The notes beneath the pieces were generated by a model, which was not told the origin of the DNA, did no database searches, and saw only the letters and a list, made by a program, of their open reading frames with translations. The position numbers and the translations under genes were made by a program. Shown here one piece after another: positions 25,081 through 38,937 of a stretch of 64,000 nt of DNA. Location: NCBI GenBank assembly GCA_026874595.1, contig CM049317.1, forward strand, positions 74,466,618 through 74,530,617. The letters run 5' to 3'. This stretch comes from Sipunculus nudus (Eukaryota > Annelida > Sipuncula > Golfingiida > Sipunculidae). Each line of letters begins with the position of its first letter. Positions within the stretch are counted from its first letter, which is position 1.

Positions 25081-28000
25081 CTTAGCTTCGCTTTTTCTTT
25101 TTATTTAAATGTGTTAATTATATGTTTGTTTTGAAATCACTCTGATTTTTGTACATGAGATACTAAATTATCCGAATATTAATTATTTTTTAAATATTGT
25201 TTGATGAAGTGTTGTAGGCCTGTATTGAGTTAGCCTTCATAGACTTACTCTCTTATGTCGGGGTGGGGGTGGGGGGGGGGGGGGGGGGGTTCATGATAAG
25301 CTACACAGGGCACCAGCATGATATAGCGTATATAAACCCATAAAATGCAGTTTTACTGTTCTAGTCGGGGTTAATGGTCTACTAAATGCACAAAATACAT
25401 TTCAATACGAGCTAGATGGGTGTAGAGAACAACCACGCCCATGTTTACATTAACAATAATAAATGGTTTTGAATGATTTATCTGACGTTCTCGTGGACAC
25501 TTTCAGGGACGATACAAACGAGACACTGTCTATATACATGTAATGTAAATGTCCATCATGGATCGCGCTAATGAAAACAGTTTTAAAACGATGAAAACTA
25601 TTAAAGTTTAGTGGACCTTTTGGACATTAAGTTTTACTGTAATTTGTCCATTTATAATAGAGCCCTTCTGTAAACAGACTTTAACTCTGATAAAGGCTAC
25701 CCTGGAAGATGTTGTAATAAATATATATAGGCACCAGTGACAGGCACAAGATCTTAGAGAGGAGGAGGGTCAACACCCTGGCACAGCAAAATAAGTATGC
25801 CTGAAGTGCCAGTAGGATTTATAAATAGCTTTTGCAAGCAGAAATGTAAGGACGAAAGTGACTGTATTTTGGTATCAAGCGTGTATTTTTCTATTTCCCA
25901 TATCTTTTTTTATATATAAAAAGGGGGAGCCCCTGTAAATCCGCCAGTGTGCACTGTAGCCTAAATCTTCAATACACCATCCCTTTGAGCCCTGTGATCT
26001 ACCCCTAGACAACGCAAGATTTAGTCACGTTGTTTGGAAAATGGATCGTCAATAAGCTTGATAGTGTTCTATAGATGAAACCTGAGGAGAAGTCTTAGGA
26101 TATATATAGACATTTTAATATTCTCAAACTCTTCAGAAAGGGGGTAATAAAAACTTAGGTTAGATTGTGTTAGAGACGTGTGCAATAAAGCAAGCCAATA
26201 TTTAGACACAAAAACTAAATATATTACCTTTTCTTTAATTATTTATGTTAAAATTAGATTCGGCGAGTGCGTGACAACTATAAGTGTATCCCCCGTTGCC
26301 AAATTAGGCGGGTCCTTATTTCGTCTATAATAAAAAATTCATTTAATGATGGGCTTTTTACATGTTGTTACTGCGTACCGGGGCAACAAATAAATCACTT
26401 CCGAAGGCATTTTGGCAAGGAAGGGACCCTTGATCATACAAAAAAAAGTCTCATTATAAACACGTCAGTGCCGTGAGGTTCCCAGGAGATTACCGTAAGG
26501 TTCTCTTTAGAACCTGAAGATCGCCATCACTGCCCACGGGCATCTGTTAGTTGAATTAGCCAGGCTATTGTGGTAGCTTATAAAAAAGTTCATGGAGCTC
26601 TTGCAGATATGGTGAGCTTTAAAAAAGAACACGCCTAGACGCCCCGGGCCTTAGATTCATAAGAACTACCTGTCTTAGGTGCCCTTAAGATTGACCTCTG
26701 CCATTTCTATCTTTGAAAAGAAAATCGTATGATCACCGTCTGGCGGGAATTTTATAAATAACCAAGAGTTTATTTTGTTTGTTGCTAAAGCAATGGAAAA
26801 AAAAACAGTAAGTGTATCATAGGATTTCCGAGTGTTCAACATTTATAATAATGAGTACATTACGTCCCGGATAAAAATATAAGAAGCAGAAACTCATGAG
26901 ATACAGACAGATGTATCCTGTTTTCTTTAGATATTAAGATAGATTAAGGGCTAATTAAGGACCTTGTGACTCGCTGTGTTTAATCTGAAATAATATGCTG
27001 ATTATAGAAAATAATAAAGGCATATATAGCGCAGGAAGGGAACCGTTTAAAGACTCCTGCAGCCTCGGTGAAAATGCTAAATGGTGACTGGTCTGAAAGA
27101 AGGCAATTTTTTTTTTTGGGGGGGGGGGGGAGTGTAAAATTAAGTCAATTTTGGTTTGAATGATATTTAATTGCAAAATAGCAAGAGGATAAGAAAACAG
27201 GGCACAGTCCTACATCAATTTTAAGAGTCAATTTTAATTTGCTTTTATTGAGAAAAGAATTAAATTGACCAAGCACTTCAGTCGAGAACTTTTAACCTCA
27301 GTTCTATTCTCCTTGTATGTAACGACATTTGGAACCTCCAAACTGGATTCAAAACTGTGTCGTTTCCATCTGTGCCAACCTCATGTTGTGCGTCTAATAA
27401 TTGTTTGTGCTGACACCTGTTGGAGCTAGACAAAACCTGACATTCATAGCCATTTTAGTTTACCACACATACAGTAGATGTCGCTACTGTCGAAGTGCCC
27501 AATATGTTGGTAATGTAATCTCTCACTAGATGTCACTACCTACGTAAATCCACTTTGCTCTTGGTAAAATGGTAGTTCACTAAATGTCATAAAACGTCAA
27601 TGAATTTAGTATAAACTGGCAATGTTCGTTTGAATTTAAATCCTATCTGATGATTAGAATTATTACAGACCACAGTCAACATATTTTAAGAAAATGGATA
27701 GTTTACGTGAAAGGAAACAATAGTTTCTTTAAAAATGAATAATCAGTTTTCATTTTATTCTGTGACCCTCTTTCAAACGATATCTATGCCTGTTCATGTA
27801 CAAAATTCACTTGCCAGAGGACACCGAATATCGTTATACATGAAAAAAAGTCATATAAGAATTTCACGGCAATATCTGTCATATATGCATATGTACCGGT
27901 TAGAGTAAGCAATAAAAATTTACTGCATCCATACGAATATTATTTTCAGTGATGTTACTTTATATAAATAAATCCATCTTGCCCGGACACAATCTTTGTT

Positions 28001-28313
28001 GGGTAATTTTATTATTAATGCGATCGAAAAGAAAAAAAAAGATGTATATAATTAGTCATTTAACTTTTGCAGATAAGGTAATTTGTTTCAGAGTGCTAAT
28101 TTGACTGTACGCCTGTACGCTGATGTTGATGATGATAATACTACAGCAAAACATGCGTGGAGCATTCTTCTTTAGAAAAAAAAGTCACATTCAACAAGTC
28201 AATTGTTATCAGGATGTTGTGTTGTACAATAAAGTTGTCAGGCCGTGACGTCTTAAGCCTCGGGAGAAGTTCCCACGCATTTAACGTTTAGCTCTCGTCC
28301 GGCCACGAATCGA

Positions 28314-28321
28314 TGACGTCA
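28314..28321. promoter_or_regulatory. Full palindromic CRE (TGACGTCA)
   Basis: Perfect CREB/ATF octamer, followed immediately by an overlapping half site (ACGTCAT). First of six in 12 kb of this intron. Confidence 0.6.
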
Positions 28322-28746
28322 CGTCATGTGTGAAATTTCTCAAACGGGTCACCGAGGAGATATGACCTTACTTATCACATTTGACAGATGTGCGCAGGCC
28401 ACACATACTTTTGTGTATGTTTCATGGACGAGCAAGTGTATGGTTGGTTCATTGTTGGCCAGGTAATTTGTTCATAACGCACCTGCGCCGTAGATTAACT
28501 CTCTACTGTTTGTTAAGACTAAATCTTGATTGACAGTTGTTTAAACATTTCATATTTTCCCCTCTCCTGAATTATAAATGTACTAATTTTACGCAGTGAT
28601 TTGGCAAAATCAAACATGTTCATTCTAGTTATGTGTATATAGTTATGCGCTATCCTGTAAGGTGAAGTACAAATGTTTGTTTATTATTAATTGGTAATAT
28701 TTCTTAACGCGGGTGTCAAACTGGTCGATTCCATTACTATATTTGT

Positions 28747-28777
<31 letters not shown>

Positions 28778-28780
28778 TGT

Positions 28781-28843
<63 letters not shown>
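28747..28843. repeat. (TC)n followed by (TA)n
   Basis: CT run of about 27 bp, a short 'gtgtgtctta' spacer, then about 60 bp of TA. Open frames of Ser-Leu and Ile-Tyr polymers here are artefacts. Confidence 0.96.
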
Positions 28844-28846
<3 letters not shown>

Positions 28847-29739
28847 CAATATAATACATTAAGGTTCAATACATCACAGTGAAAGTGCTCTACAGTACAG
28901 GGGAGCATTAATAATATTATACAATGTGTATAGTTAGCTTTATTTCATAATGTACTACAGTACTGTTTCGTGAGTTCAGCTTACCAGCTGGCCCACTCCT
29001 CAGGTACAAACTTAAAGGATCACATGATACACCACATACAGACTTACTATATATTTAAGAAAATTTAGCAAAAGGATTCGGTCTTATTTCATAATCAGTC
29101 ATCAATCTAGGCAGGCCGATCGAAGATCAATCAATAAGTTGAAATTTTACATTATCTGTGAAACTGGATTTTTACTGTGTTTTAACATTCTACCGTTCAC
29201 GTATGGGCCACGCAAGGATAAAAGAATTGTCAAGTTTAACCAAGCGAGACGTCACAAACCATCTGAAAGTGTCCGTCTGCTTTTGTATTTAATATTCATG
29301 GATCGAAAGACTGGAATACATGTATTCTTCTGCATGTAGTCTCCGAAGACATACACGCAGTACCTCGTACCCATCGCAATTTTGGCTGTCACACAAGGCC
29401 AAGCAAACGCATTCCAAATGTCATTTTATTATCATGTAATACTTTACCTATGCATAATTTATTAATATTGAATTTGCCTAATCTGAACCAATTTCCAAAC
29501 AGGAAAACTTTTTAATTATTTTTTTTCTAGAATTCACATTACACTTTGTTAAAAAGCTAGCAGCACATCTACAAGCACTGTCAACTCGGCAGTGACGTTA
29601 GCCACAGGGAAATCACTGTAGCTAAAAAATTCTAGATCTCATCGAAAGCTTAGTATTCAGACACTGTCGGCACCATAGATCCATGAAGAATAAGAACAAT
29701 ATGTATTGGTAAATTTATCTCATTTCTAAAAGCTGTCCG

Positions 29740-29747
29740 TGACGTCA
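29740..29747. promoter_or_regulatory. Full palindromic CRE (TGACGTCA)
   Basis: Perfect octamer in 'gtccgtgacgtcacag'. Confidence 0.55.
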
Positions 29748-31725
29748 CAGTTTACCAGACAATCACATCAAGGCTCGGTCCTTTTTCTGAATGCAACATT
29801 GGTTTTAATTTTTTTCTGTATATTGCCACATTAAAATGTTTGACCAAATTTACCTGATCAAGCATCTGCTTACGAAACAATAAGTTATCGACAGATGGAA
29901 GATTTAAATTTGGTTTACATATTTGAATATATTAGCGATCCAAATTTTGTAGGCAAGCAAATCCTAACCAAATTTTAGACACAAGCTTTTCCTTCTAATT
30001 CTTTGAAACAGTGTGTGCAAAAAGTATTAACTGTCATGGATATTTTTTAATACGTAGAACGCCAGTCATTTGGAATAAATTGCAACATTAACCTGAAAAA
30101 AATCCAGTCAGTTTCTTATCAAAGTCTTTAGTATTGTAAAGTTCAATACCAGCGAACGCAAAGTTTTATACATCCAGTTTTAACTGAATTCTTTATTTAT
30201 TTATTGCCACAACATATAAATTCTTTTATATATATTCATGTAATTTAAATTATATATCGGGTTTTTATTGGTCAATTGTGGTTTTGCGAAGTATTCATTG
30301 GCCCGTAGAATTATACATCATATTATGAATGTCATTTACTCTCTTTCTCTGAGTTTTTCGAGTATTTAAGATACCTGTCGTTAGCCTGCATCGCGTGTTA
30401 CAGGCATTCACACGTGAAGTATAGACATATTAAGTATCCTCGTTATGACGTTTTGGAGTACTTACAACATTTTTATGTATACTTTACGTCGGTTTATGCA
30501 TAGTTTATTAGAGCGCATATGTTTCATCTCAGGTTCGAGCATACACATGTCATTTATGATCAGGTTGAAACGTAAATCACTACGAAAAGGTGTGAACATT
30601 CCCGACATACCAAGGGTATTCTCAGTTAAAGAGTTTATCCCAATATGTCCCCGTGATCATGTCCGCGGCCCTCGACTAAATGACCTGCTCTTTACACAGG
30701 TTTTGAGCACTAGTCTATGAACACGGCTACGGGCTTTATATTCCATCCATTGTAGCTTTCTCTGCATGGAACAAATTGATTTTCTCTAGTCTGGCGGAGG
30801 CTTTTGTTGGAGGTGCAAATAAAGGTTATAGGAGCTCCGCAGTGGTCTCTGGCGGAAGTGGCTACCATATTGAATTTAACCCAGGCGTATACAACGTGAA
30901 AAATCGTGCATGAAATATGGGAATAAAATATATATTGAAATATCGCTTGTAAGTGGACGGAACGCAGTAAGCTGCCCTATGGCACTCGGAAATAGTCCTC
31001 CAATGGACTTCATTAAAATGGCAGCACTGACTTTCTCAGTTTGCTCATATTCCTTAGGGAGAGGTCCGGTAAAATCATACCCTTATGTAGGAAGGTGCAC
31101 TATAGGATCTTTGATACTGAAATTCAACCGCTCTCATTTAATTTGTATAATGAGGCGTTTGCGTTAGCGGTTTTTCCCCCTTATTCAAGATATTATACTA
31201 AATAAGACGAGTTAACTTTAAAAGTTTGTCTACTCGTGTATTTCATATTTTTATCAAAATATAGTTTTAAATCTCAGCATTTGTTCTATTCGAATGACTG
31301 TTTCGATATGATAAAAATGCTTGATAAACAATGTATTTTTCCCCTTTGTGTATAATAAGAGACATTTAAACATTTATATTAAGTCTCGGCAGGTGGTATT
31401 ATCAATAAAACTAAATTCTGTAATATGAAAGAGTGTCCCCAGAACACGTGACCGTTCCCGCGCTCATGAACTTCCAAGTAGCAGACGACATTGTACCCAT
31501 TACAATGTATCCAGTGTATAAACATCAACCGGTACACAGACACACAGTTCCCTACGAGGGAACTATTTACTAACATACTTCAGAGTGCCAAACAAAACAA
31601 GATTTATTTATCCCCGTGCATGACGTTTATTTAAGCCTATGCACATAGGACCAGGAAAGATCAAGATGGTTTGTGAGTTTTCTGATGTTTGCTGTTTTTT
31701 TTTCATTAAAGAGTAATGATTACCA

Positions 31726-31727
31726 TA

Positions 31728-31767
<40 letters not shown>

Positions 31768-31815
31768 GTCATATTATTTTTATTATTATTATTGTCATAT
31801 TATTATTATAATTAC

Positions 31816-31849
<34 letters not shown>

Positions 31850-31937
31850 ATTGTCATATTATTATTATAATCACTATTATTATTATTATTATTATTATTA
31901 TTTTTATTTTTATTATTATTAATATTATTATTCAGAA
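31726..31937. repeat. (ATT)n trinucleotide tract
   Basis: About 210 bp of TTA/ATT units with interruptions such as 'gtcatatt' that recur three times, showing internal duplication. A shorter ATT tract is at 40497-40537. Confidence 0.96.
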
Positions 31938-31999
31938 ATTTACTTTTACATCCATGTACCTATATGAGGTGTACATACCTCGATCTCATAGCTGCAAGG

Positions 32000-32660
32000 G
32001 TGACCTTAAGGCCTTGTTGTTCACGCGGTAACCTACTTCCACGGTGTTAATTAGGCTGATTGGCAGACGGGGTGATAAACTAATTACCAAGTCTGAAACC
32101 ACAGGGAGTCGTGGCGAAGCGACTGAGAGGCCAGGATAATTCCCTGATTTTAAATTAAAAGACATTTAATTCCATTGGCCTTCCTTGAAAAACAAAATAT
32201 AATGTTGTTAGTTGATCATCTAATACATTACATTATTCGATTCCCCCCCCCCCCCCCCCCATGTCCCTTTTTATGACGTACCGTGTGACGTCACTTCCGG
32301 TAGATAGAAGCAGAGGGCCCCATACTGGCAAGTGTCGGCGGCTAGGGGATTATGAAACAATTATGAACAAATTAAGCAAACTTATTCTGATGTGATTATC
32401 AGTTAATTAACAATCCCCGCTGAACAGCTGACGCCATTTAGACCAAATTATCCATATGTTCCGCCATATTAACCTTGTAAATCTGATGTCATTGCTGATC
32501 TTGGCATTCAGCAGAGAACTGCCAATTACTCCCTTGTTCTGTCAGTTTTAATTCCTTTCACAAACACGGCCCTGACCTTGTGTACATGTATACTCCCACG
32601 ATGTCAGGCGCCCGCATTGGGTTTATACGCGATACCCGAGGGGCACCCCTATCAATATAG
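32000..32660. promoter_or_regulatory. Promoter/enhancer-like block C with CRE+ETS element
   Basis: Complex block interrupted by a poly-C tract at 32244-32260. It holds a full CRE at 32286-32293 that runs straight into an ETS/GABP-type site (CACTTCCGG, 32292-32300), a pair common in animal promoters. Many homeodomain cores follow ('tcagttaattaacaatcc', 'ggtgttaattaggctg', 'ataaactaattacc'). It lies just upstream of the exon candidate at 32746, so it may be an internal promoter of the FBXL7-like gene. Confidence 0.4.
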
Positions 32661-32745
32661 GAACAGCGTTGAGGCTATGATTGACATGTACCTGTATGTT
32701 TCGCTGTATATGACGACAAACGCTGGGACTGAAGCGTCCCAGTGA

Positions 32746-32902
32746 ATGCCCAAACAATGGTCTCAGCAATATACATCAGCGTTTTGTGAGGATTTTAAAG
32801 ACACCGCATCGTTGGATTTTACCATGTCTTGTGTTAAAACGCCCGATGGGGGACCCAAATTTACAGACTGGAATGGAATTATGGCCGAACTGTTTGATCT
32901 TG
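32746..32902 (+). CDS. Candidate alternative first exon or cassette exon of the FBXL7-like gene
   Basis: An ATG at 32746 follows an in-frame TGA (32743-32745). The frame runs 52 codons plus one base to a strong donor 'gatcttg|gtaagtac' at 32903. It ends in phase 1 with G, so splicing to 44802 gives an Asp codon and continues the FBXL7 frame exactly as exon 7269-7370 does. An internal ATG with a good context ('accATGt') lies 26 codons in. As a cassette, an acceptor at 'acatcag' would start the exon at 32780; the 123-nt exon would be phase 1 at both ends. The peptide (for example TPDGGPKFTDWNGIMAELFD) has varied, protein-like composition but is not one I recognise. A CRE+ETS motif lies about 450 bp upstream. 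A chance open frame remains possible. Confidence 0.4.
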
Positions 32903-33272
32903 GTAAGTACCCCCGTATTCGAGGGACCTGTCTTTTACACGCTCCAAATAGCAATTTTGATCGTCGGTTTGATTGTAAATATCCCATAAGTAATACCAGG
33001 TACGTTGCTCTGCGTTCAATATAATATATACTCTACATGTATATTTCTCCAGACCGACCTTGATTTATGGGAGATATCTTCCTTGACATCTTAATCTGTC
33101 ATGTTTACAAGAACGCTATATGTTAATTACAAATAAGTGATTTTAACAATTAACAGCAGGAATCTCTTGCTACTACGCCGACTTTAAATTCTTGCGTCAG
33201 GTGGGGTAACTACAGTGCTATTGTGTGCAACAAAATGATTTAATTATCCACCAAATAACATATTTTACTTAT

Positions 33273-33276
<4 letters not shown>

Positions 33277-33324
<48 letters not shown>

Positions 33325-33375
33325 GTGTTTGTATATATACATACACACACATATATATACGTCTGTGTGTGTGCA
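33277..33375. repeat. (TA)n/(TG)n compound microsatellite
   Basis: TA run followed by TATG and CACA/TGTG motifs to about 33375. Confidence 0.93.
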
Positions 33376-34404
33376 TACGTATATAGTTTGTACAAATAAC
33401 TTGACTGGTCTGTGTGTGTTTGTGTGTGTATAAGCTGCTATAGTTGTGTAAAATTTTTCTGTATGTAACAAGTTTTAATAAAAGTTTCACTTTATGTATA
33501 CCTGTCAAGGAAGTTCGAATATTAAGCTTCCTTTCAATTATTTTTATTTCTATTTCTTAAATTTTACTTACATATTTTATTTACTTCGGTTATCTCAGTC
33601 GTATCTCATATTATAGCTTTTCAGGAAATTTAAATTTCAGTAATGAGTTCTGTTTCATAAACATGTTCTGTACGTGTATATACATACATATATATGTGGA
33701 TTTATGTATGAAATCTGCACCCATATAAGGTAAAGGATATACAAGTGCGGCATGTATCGGCATACTTACCACGTGCACAAACGAGGTATAAATAGAAATT
33801 GATCTATGGAAAAACTCTATACCGTTTATGCTGTATACCGTAAATTGGTATAAGAGACTTTGTGAAACGGTTGATCCTGTGTGAAAAAAAAATCTTGTCA
33901 TATATACTAGTATGTACACTAAAACCTGTGGCATCATATGATTATATTAAACATCTAGAGAAAGTGGCAACAAGTGCATGTGGTCGCGTGTGACCTGTAT
34001 CTTAGGAAACAGATGTACACAAACCCGGGGAGCATTGGGCGATATTGATTTCTGGTAATGTCCACGCTAGAAATATAAATACACACCTAACGAGGCCGCA
34101 GCGTGGAGCACGCGTCGGTCAGAGAATAAACTCATTATACCATAAACACTGATCATCTGTTTAATATGGACATAGTCCCAAAGACTGTAAACCAAACTAT
34201 GTTAATAATTAAACACAAAAAAAAGAGCCATGACAATCGTAACTGTAGATCCAAACAAAACTCTGCATGCATGTACCTATATGCAAATGTTTATAATCTA
34301 ATCGTGTTTATACTTAATTACTATTTTTTACAAAGGATTTTGATAAACTCTTTTTAAATTATAAATGATTCCCTATAATAATTTCCTGAACATTTTCAGC
34401 TAAC

Positions 34405-34407
<3 letters not shown>

Positions 34408-34457
<50 letters not shown>
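34408..34457. repeat. (TA)n microsatellite
   Basis: About 50 bp of TA. No hammerhead core was found beside it. Confidence 0.96.
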
Positions 34458-34461
<4 letters not shown>

Positions 34462-36359
34462 AATTTATAGAAACGTGGCATCGTGTTCTGTAATAAAGTA
34501 TACCCCAGCTTCTATATATAATGTTCTTAGAGGGCACCCAACATTAACTGAAAGGCTGAAAGTTTGTATTCCAGATTTTCTCACTTAATAATCCATGCAT
34601 CTATAAAGCTTACTTATAAAGGCAAATGATAAATAAGTATTTTTTAGAACAATGTAAAGATTATATATGTAAATGGACTCAAAGTATCCACAGACATTCA
34701 TTTTGATGCATGCACGATTTTCATGTTTTTGGAGTATAACCACATTACCAACAAAGTAGTTATTAAAAGTTGTTCTCTGAGAGTCAGAACATCTGAAGTT
34801 CTTCACCCATAATGTAAATAACGTAAAACGAGTAAATTTCTTAATTTGTGTTTTCATTTAAACATAATTTCAACTTGTACAATGTCTACAAGTTTTCCTC
34901 TTTTACCAGCCGTAAGTTGCTCCTATTTAATTCTGACTTTTGCGTGTTGATGGAAATATCCAGCAGATGTGAAGATGCCATTAAATGAAAGGACAGAGGG
35001 CACATTTAACCTCTGTGCTGCCATGCCTCACAAGATGCGACGCCGTTATTATGTGACGTATGTTATTGATACAGGATAAAATATGACCTGTATAAATGCC
35101 CTGTAATTACCAGGTGTATCAGCAGTAACTACCCAGGACAACCATAGTTAAGATCGTAAAAATTTTTACTTCTCTTTGATTACTGTATCAATATTTTGAC
35201 AGAGTAGCGTTTGGCCTGGGTTAACGATAAACATCCATACATTTGCACAGCCCTGTATTATTGCAATGTTGATGGAGTAGCGGAACGTACCTGTATACGT
35301 GGGAGAATACGTGTAATACGCTGAAACATATTAAGATTGACACTTGTTCGTGATACACTAAGAGTTTCTTTTGTCCAGCACTCCATATGTAAGGTACAAT
35401 TTATTTACACTGCATGGTGACAGCGGCACCGTAATGTGTTAACGGGACTGATTCTCACATGCAGAGGTTTCCAGTGTCTTCAAAGTTCAAGCGTGTAAGA
35501 TTATTATATAGGCTACGTATACATACATGTACTTTGGAGCAACGTTAGATCCTTCGGAGAATAATACAACTATAGGGAAGAATATTCCATCTTCAGCTGA
35601 TGAAATGTTTGAAGTACTGGTGAAGTATTTGTTTAAGTTGAAGAGAAATATTAACGTACTATAGTACAAAGTTTATGAAGGAATAATTGGCCAAGCTTTG
35701 GTGAGAAAGGTGTGAAAAAAGAAGACATCTATATCTGGCGATATGCATTTCTTTTCGGAGTGAACTTTACCGAGGAGTAAAGCAAGTATACTTCAAGACC
35801 AGGCATTGGTGAGTTCTATTCCATTGGCAAGCACGATGTAGATTTATAAAACCACCAGATGACTCAAATACATTTATGACAATATTATGCATCTTTAAAT
35901 CAAAGTAATACATCTTCTTCTGCTGTAGAGTGTGAGCATTTCCACCATTTGTCAATGACATTCCTTCTTTATTCATGCATGCGTGTTTTCATGATACAAG
36001 AATATTTGAACGTATGTCAACAATTTTTGGAAAATAGTTACTTTATATAATATTCAGCGGAACATGCCATCGAAACATTTGATGTATATCAATGAATAAA
36101 TGTGTACTTGACAGAGTTTCATTAGTACTTCGCATTTAACACAAACGTATGATCTCCTATAAAATTTTCGAAATCATTGAAATCACATGCACAAAGATGC
36201 ATGTCCATGACCTTTGATGGGCAACGCAGACCTTTTATTTTGTGGTCTTGATCCTGCCATTGTTTAGTATGATAATTGTGTTTACAAAACGATCCTTTCA
36301 AAGATATATTCATTCTTTCAGATATTTTCTAATTTAAAAGAAAAGGTCGATCGTCTTCA

Positions 36360-36680
36360 GTGTCAATTATCTTCTTATATACAAGCATTAACAATAGATG
36401 TTTTTAACCTTTGCGTTTCAAGTTTGTATATTTTTTCTTCATTTTGTTGTATTTCAGAGTTTAGACGATAGTTAATTATCTTCATATTACAACAAGAAGA
36501 TTTCATTTAAGCTATAGCATCAACTGTTGATTTTAAATTTTGCGTTTAGAAGTTTGTACTTTTTTATTTATTATTGTATTTAAAAGGTTTAATGAAAGTC
36601 AGGCATTTTTTCTGCACTGCAACTTTGCGTTTACGAGTTTGTATTCTTTCCATTTTGATCTGTTTTAAAGTTCTGTAAAT
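36360..36680. repeat. Diverged direct repeat block
   Basis: A 'tttgcgttt..agtttgta' phrase occurs three times, near 36411, 36540 and 36626, and 'ttaattatcttc.tat' twice, near 36365 and 36472. This indicates old tandem duplication of units of about 90-130 bp. Confidence 0.6.
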
Positions 36681-36737
36681 AATTTTGCTTGTTTTTGAAA
36701 AGCACGAACTTGTCCACCTCCAGGAGAACCCTTATAG

Positions 36738-36745
36738 TGACGTCA
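36738..36745. promoter_or_regulatory. Full palindromic CRE (TGACGTCA)
   Basis: Perfect octamer, followed by a near match (atgacgttat) 7 bp on. Confidence 0.5.
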
Positions 36746-37310
36746 TTATGACGTTATTATGTAAAGTTTGCCAAAAGTGCATGAAGTACCGCTGAAGTAT
36801 GCGGTTATATTTAAACAAAAATGCGAAATTTAATCCAGCATGAAAGCCGAGACTGAGATCACCTTATCCCCCTTTATGGTATTGAGAGCTGAGGGTCCTT
36901 GAGTGCTACAGTAGATCCGCATTCAAAACACACCGTGCATTGTTTGACCTTAGATCCGGAGGAAACATATGATTTAGGGTAGTAAACAAGCCGTCGGCAT
37001 TTTTTTGGATTCTTTACGACACTAAAATACATATTCATGAAATAGGCAGTAGATGTAAAGACTCGGTGTGACTTAGTTTATAATCTACCTTACAGCTCCA
37101 GTCCTGCATCTACCCGGGGAATGCAGAACATGGAGATAGATATAAAATATACACATCTCAGCTGAATAAGGATTTCAATACGCCCCTGGGTAATGTCACT
37201 GGGCACCTATAATCTGAAACGACAACGGGATGCCGCATGAGTAGTCGCCAAACGCTGGTATTAGTAATGACAGGTGAATACCTCTAAATCTGTAGCTGAA
37301 TATAACATAC

Positions 37311-37515
37311 CTGGAGTGAATACAGTGGTGGGAACAAGGTCATTGCCAAGGAGCTGTGAATGCGTGAGAAAGCTGTAATTAAAGATTAGGTTTCCTTCTC
37401 CCAGTGTGATGTCTTTATCATGTACAATATCTCCAACTATAGTTAACTCGGCTTCGTCTGCTCGGGTTACTGTACGGGGGGTATCACTGCGGCGATAACC
37501 ATAATATTTTGCCAT
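37311..37515 (-). CDS. Candidate minus-strand coding exon nested in the FBXL7 intron
   Basis: The minus-strand frame from an ATG at 37515 gives 68 codons plus one base (phase 1) and ends at a good donor, 'actccag|gtatgtta'. The peptide has balanced composition (for example KDITLGEGNLIFNYSFLTHS) and does not look like translated repeat, but I do not recognise a family. No matching downstream exon was found on the minus strand, so the gene model is incomplete. It may be a nested gene, an exon of a non-coding RNA, or a chance frame in a complex block. Confidence 0.3.
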
Positions 37516-38878
37516 ACTAAGTGACCATTAACTTTTTCTTTTGAAAATTGCGCTTAGGCCATATATATTTGAAACTTTATGATGACGTAGACGGAAACTG
37601 TATATGTATATTGACGCCCTGCAAGTCACCAAAAAGGCCTTGAATTTCAGAGGAACGGTTTGGAAAATGCTATAGAATTCCCCCAACTACTGAAAAATTA
37701 TACTCCTGTAATTTTGGATAGATTTAATCGGTTTAACATTGTTACGGTTTATATTTTTAAAACATCTCAACATACACACACATACACACATATATATAAA
37801 TAAAGCCACATTGACGAGCATTATTTGCAAGACAAGTGCCCTTAATATGAATATTACCTGTATATATTAAACATATGGTAATTTGATATTGTTAACAAAG
37901 CCGGCTTGAATCAGTTACCGTGGAGCCCCATTAGTAATCGTTTGTTACAAGTCAGCTTGGCACAAGTCCCAAGATCGGGCAACCGTAATGAAAAGAAATC
38001 CTGTACCCCCTCCCAAATACATACACGTGTATACCTACCTTTACAGGTGGGCTTGTGGGGGGGGGGTAAGTATAAAGGTTCAACAGAGGAAGAATCCTGG
38101 CTGACTCAGCCGGGGGTAACAAAGTACCGTAACATTAGTAATTCCCTAAAGCTTATATCCGATCATGGCTGGCTTGGCGAACATTGTGCTCGGACTGCCT
38201 TAGCCCTTCAGAGACTGGTGACGGTGAAGCATACAGAAAACTCGGCTTAAAATAGCATTTGATAATCCTCTTGAATCGGTGCTCCCCAAGTCAGTGAGTA
38301 CAATTTACCCTCTTACACACCGTGGCGTATTTTGTGGCCAATCCCGCCACGGATTCGTGAAAATATAATAGAAACGATATCAAATATTGGTTTAGTAGTA
38401 GTAGCAGGGCCAGATGTAGAGGATGACGCCCCCGGCGGGTACCACCCCCAAAATACACTTTATAACTGCCTTATAATTGGCCTTTAGGAATAATTTCATT
38501 GAACTATAATAATCAAACCAATGAAAATGCAACTGTTTTCAAGTACTATAAAAGCTCTGAAATGTTTTTGTGTGAGAGAGTAACGTATGAAATGCTTTAA
38601 ATGTATTAACAAAAACTCGCAATATGAAAGTTGAATTTCATTAAATTGCTTATTTAAGATGATTAAATTAAACCTACACGAAGAAACTCTGCAATCTACG
38701 ATAAAAATAAAAATACTTGCTTAAATTTATCAAATACATATACTTGCTCTAAATTCCATTTCTATATTTCACGCAAGAATTATCTAAGCTCTATGTATTT
38801 TAGCCTATAATGATCAGGCTCTAGCCACTGGTCATATTAACTTGATGAATTTAGCCTTTAAAATCGCAGTTAACTACG

Positions 38879-38879
<1 letters not shown>

Positions 38880-38934
<55 letters not shown>
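38880..38934. repeat. (TA)n microsatellite
   Basis: About 55 bp of pure TA. The long minus-strand open frame next to it begins with an Ile-Tyr polymer and is not supported as a gene. Confidence 0.96.
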
Positions 38935-38937
<3 letters not shown>

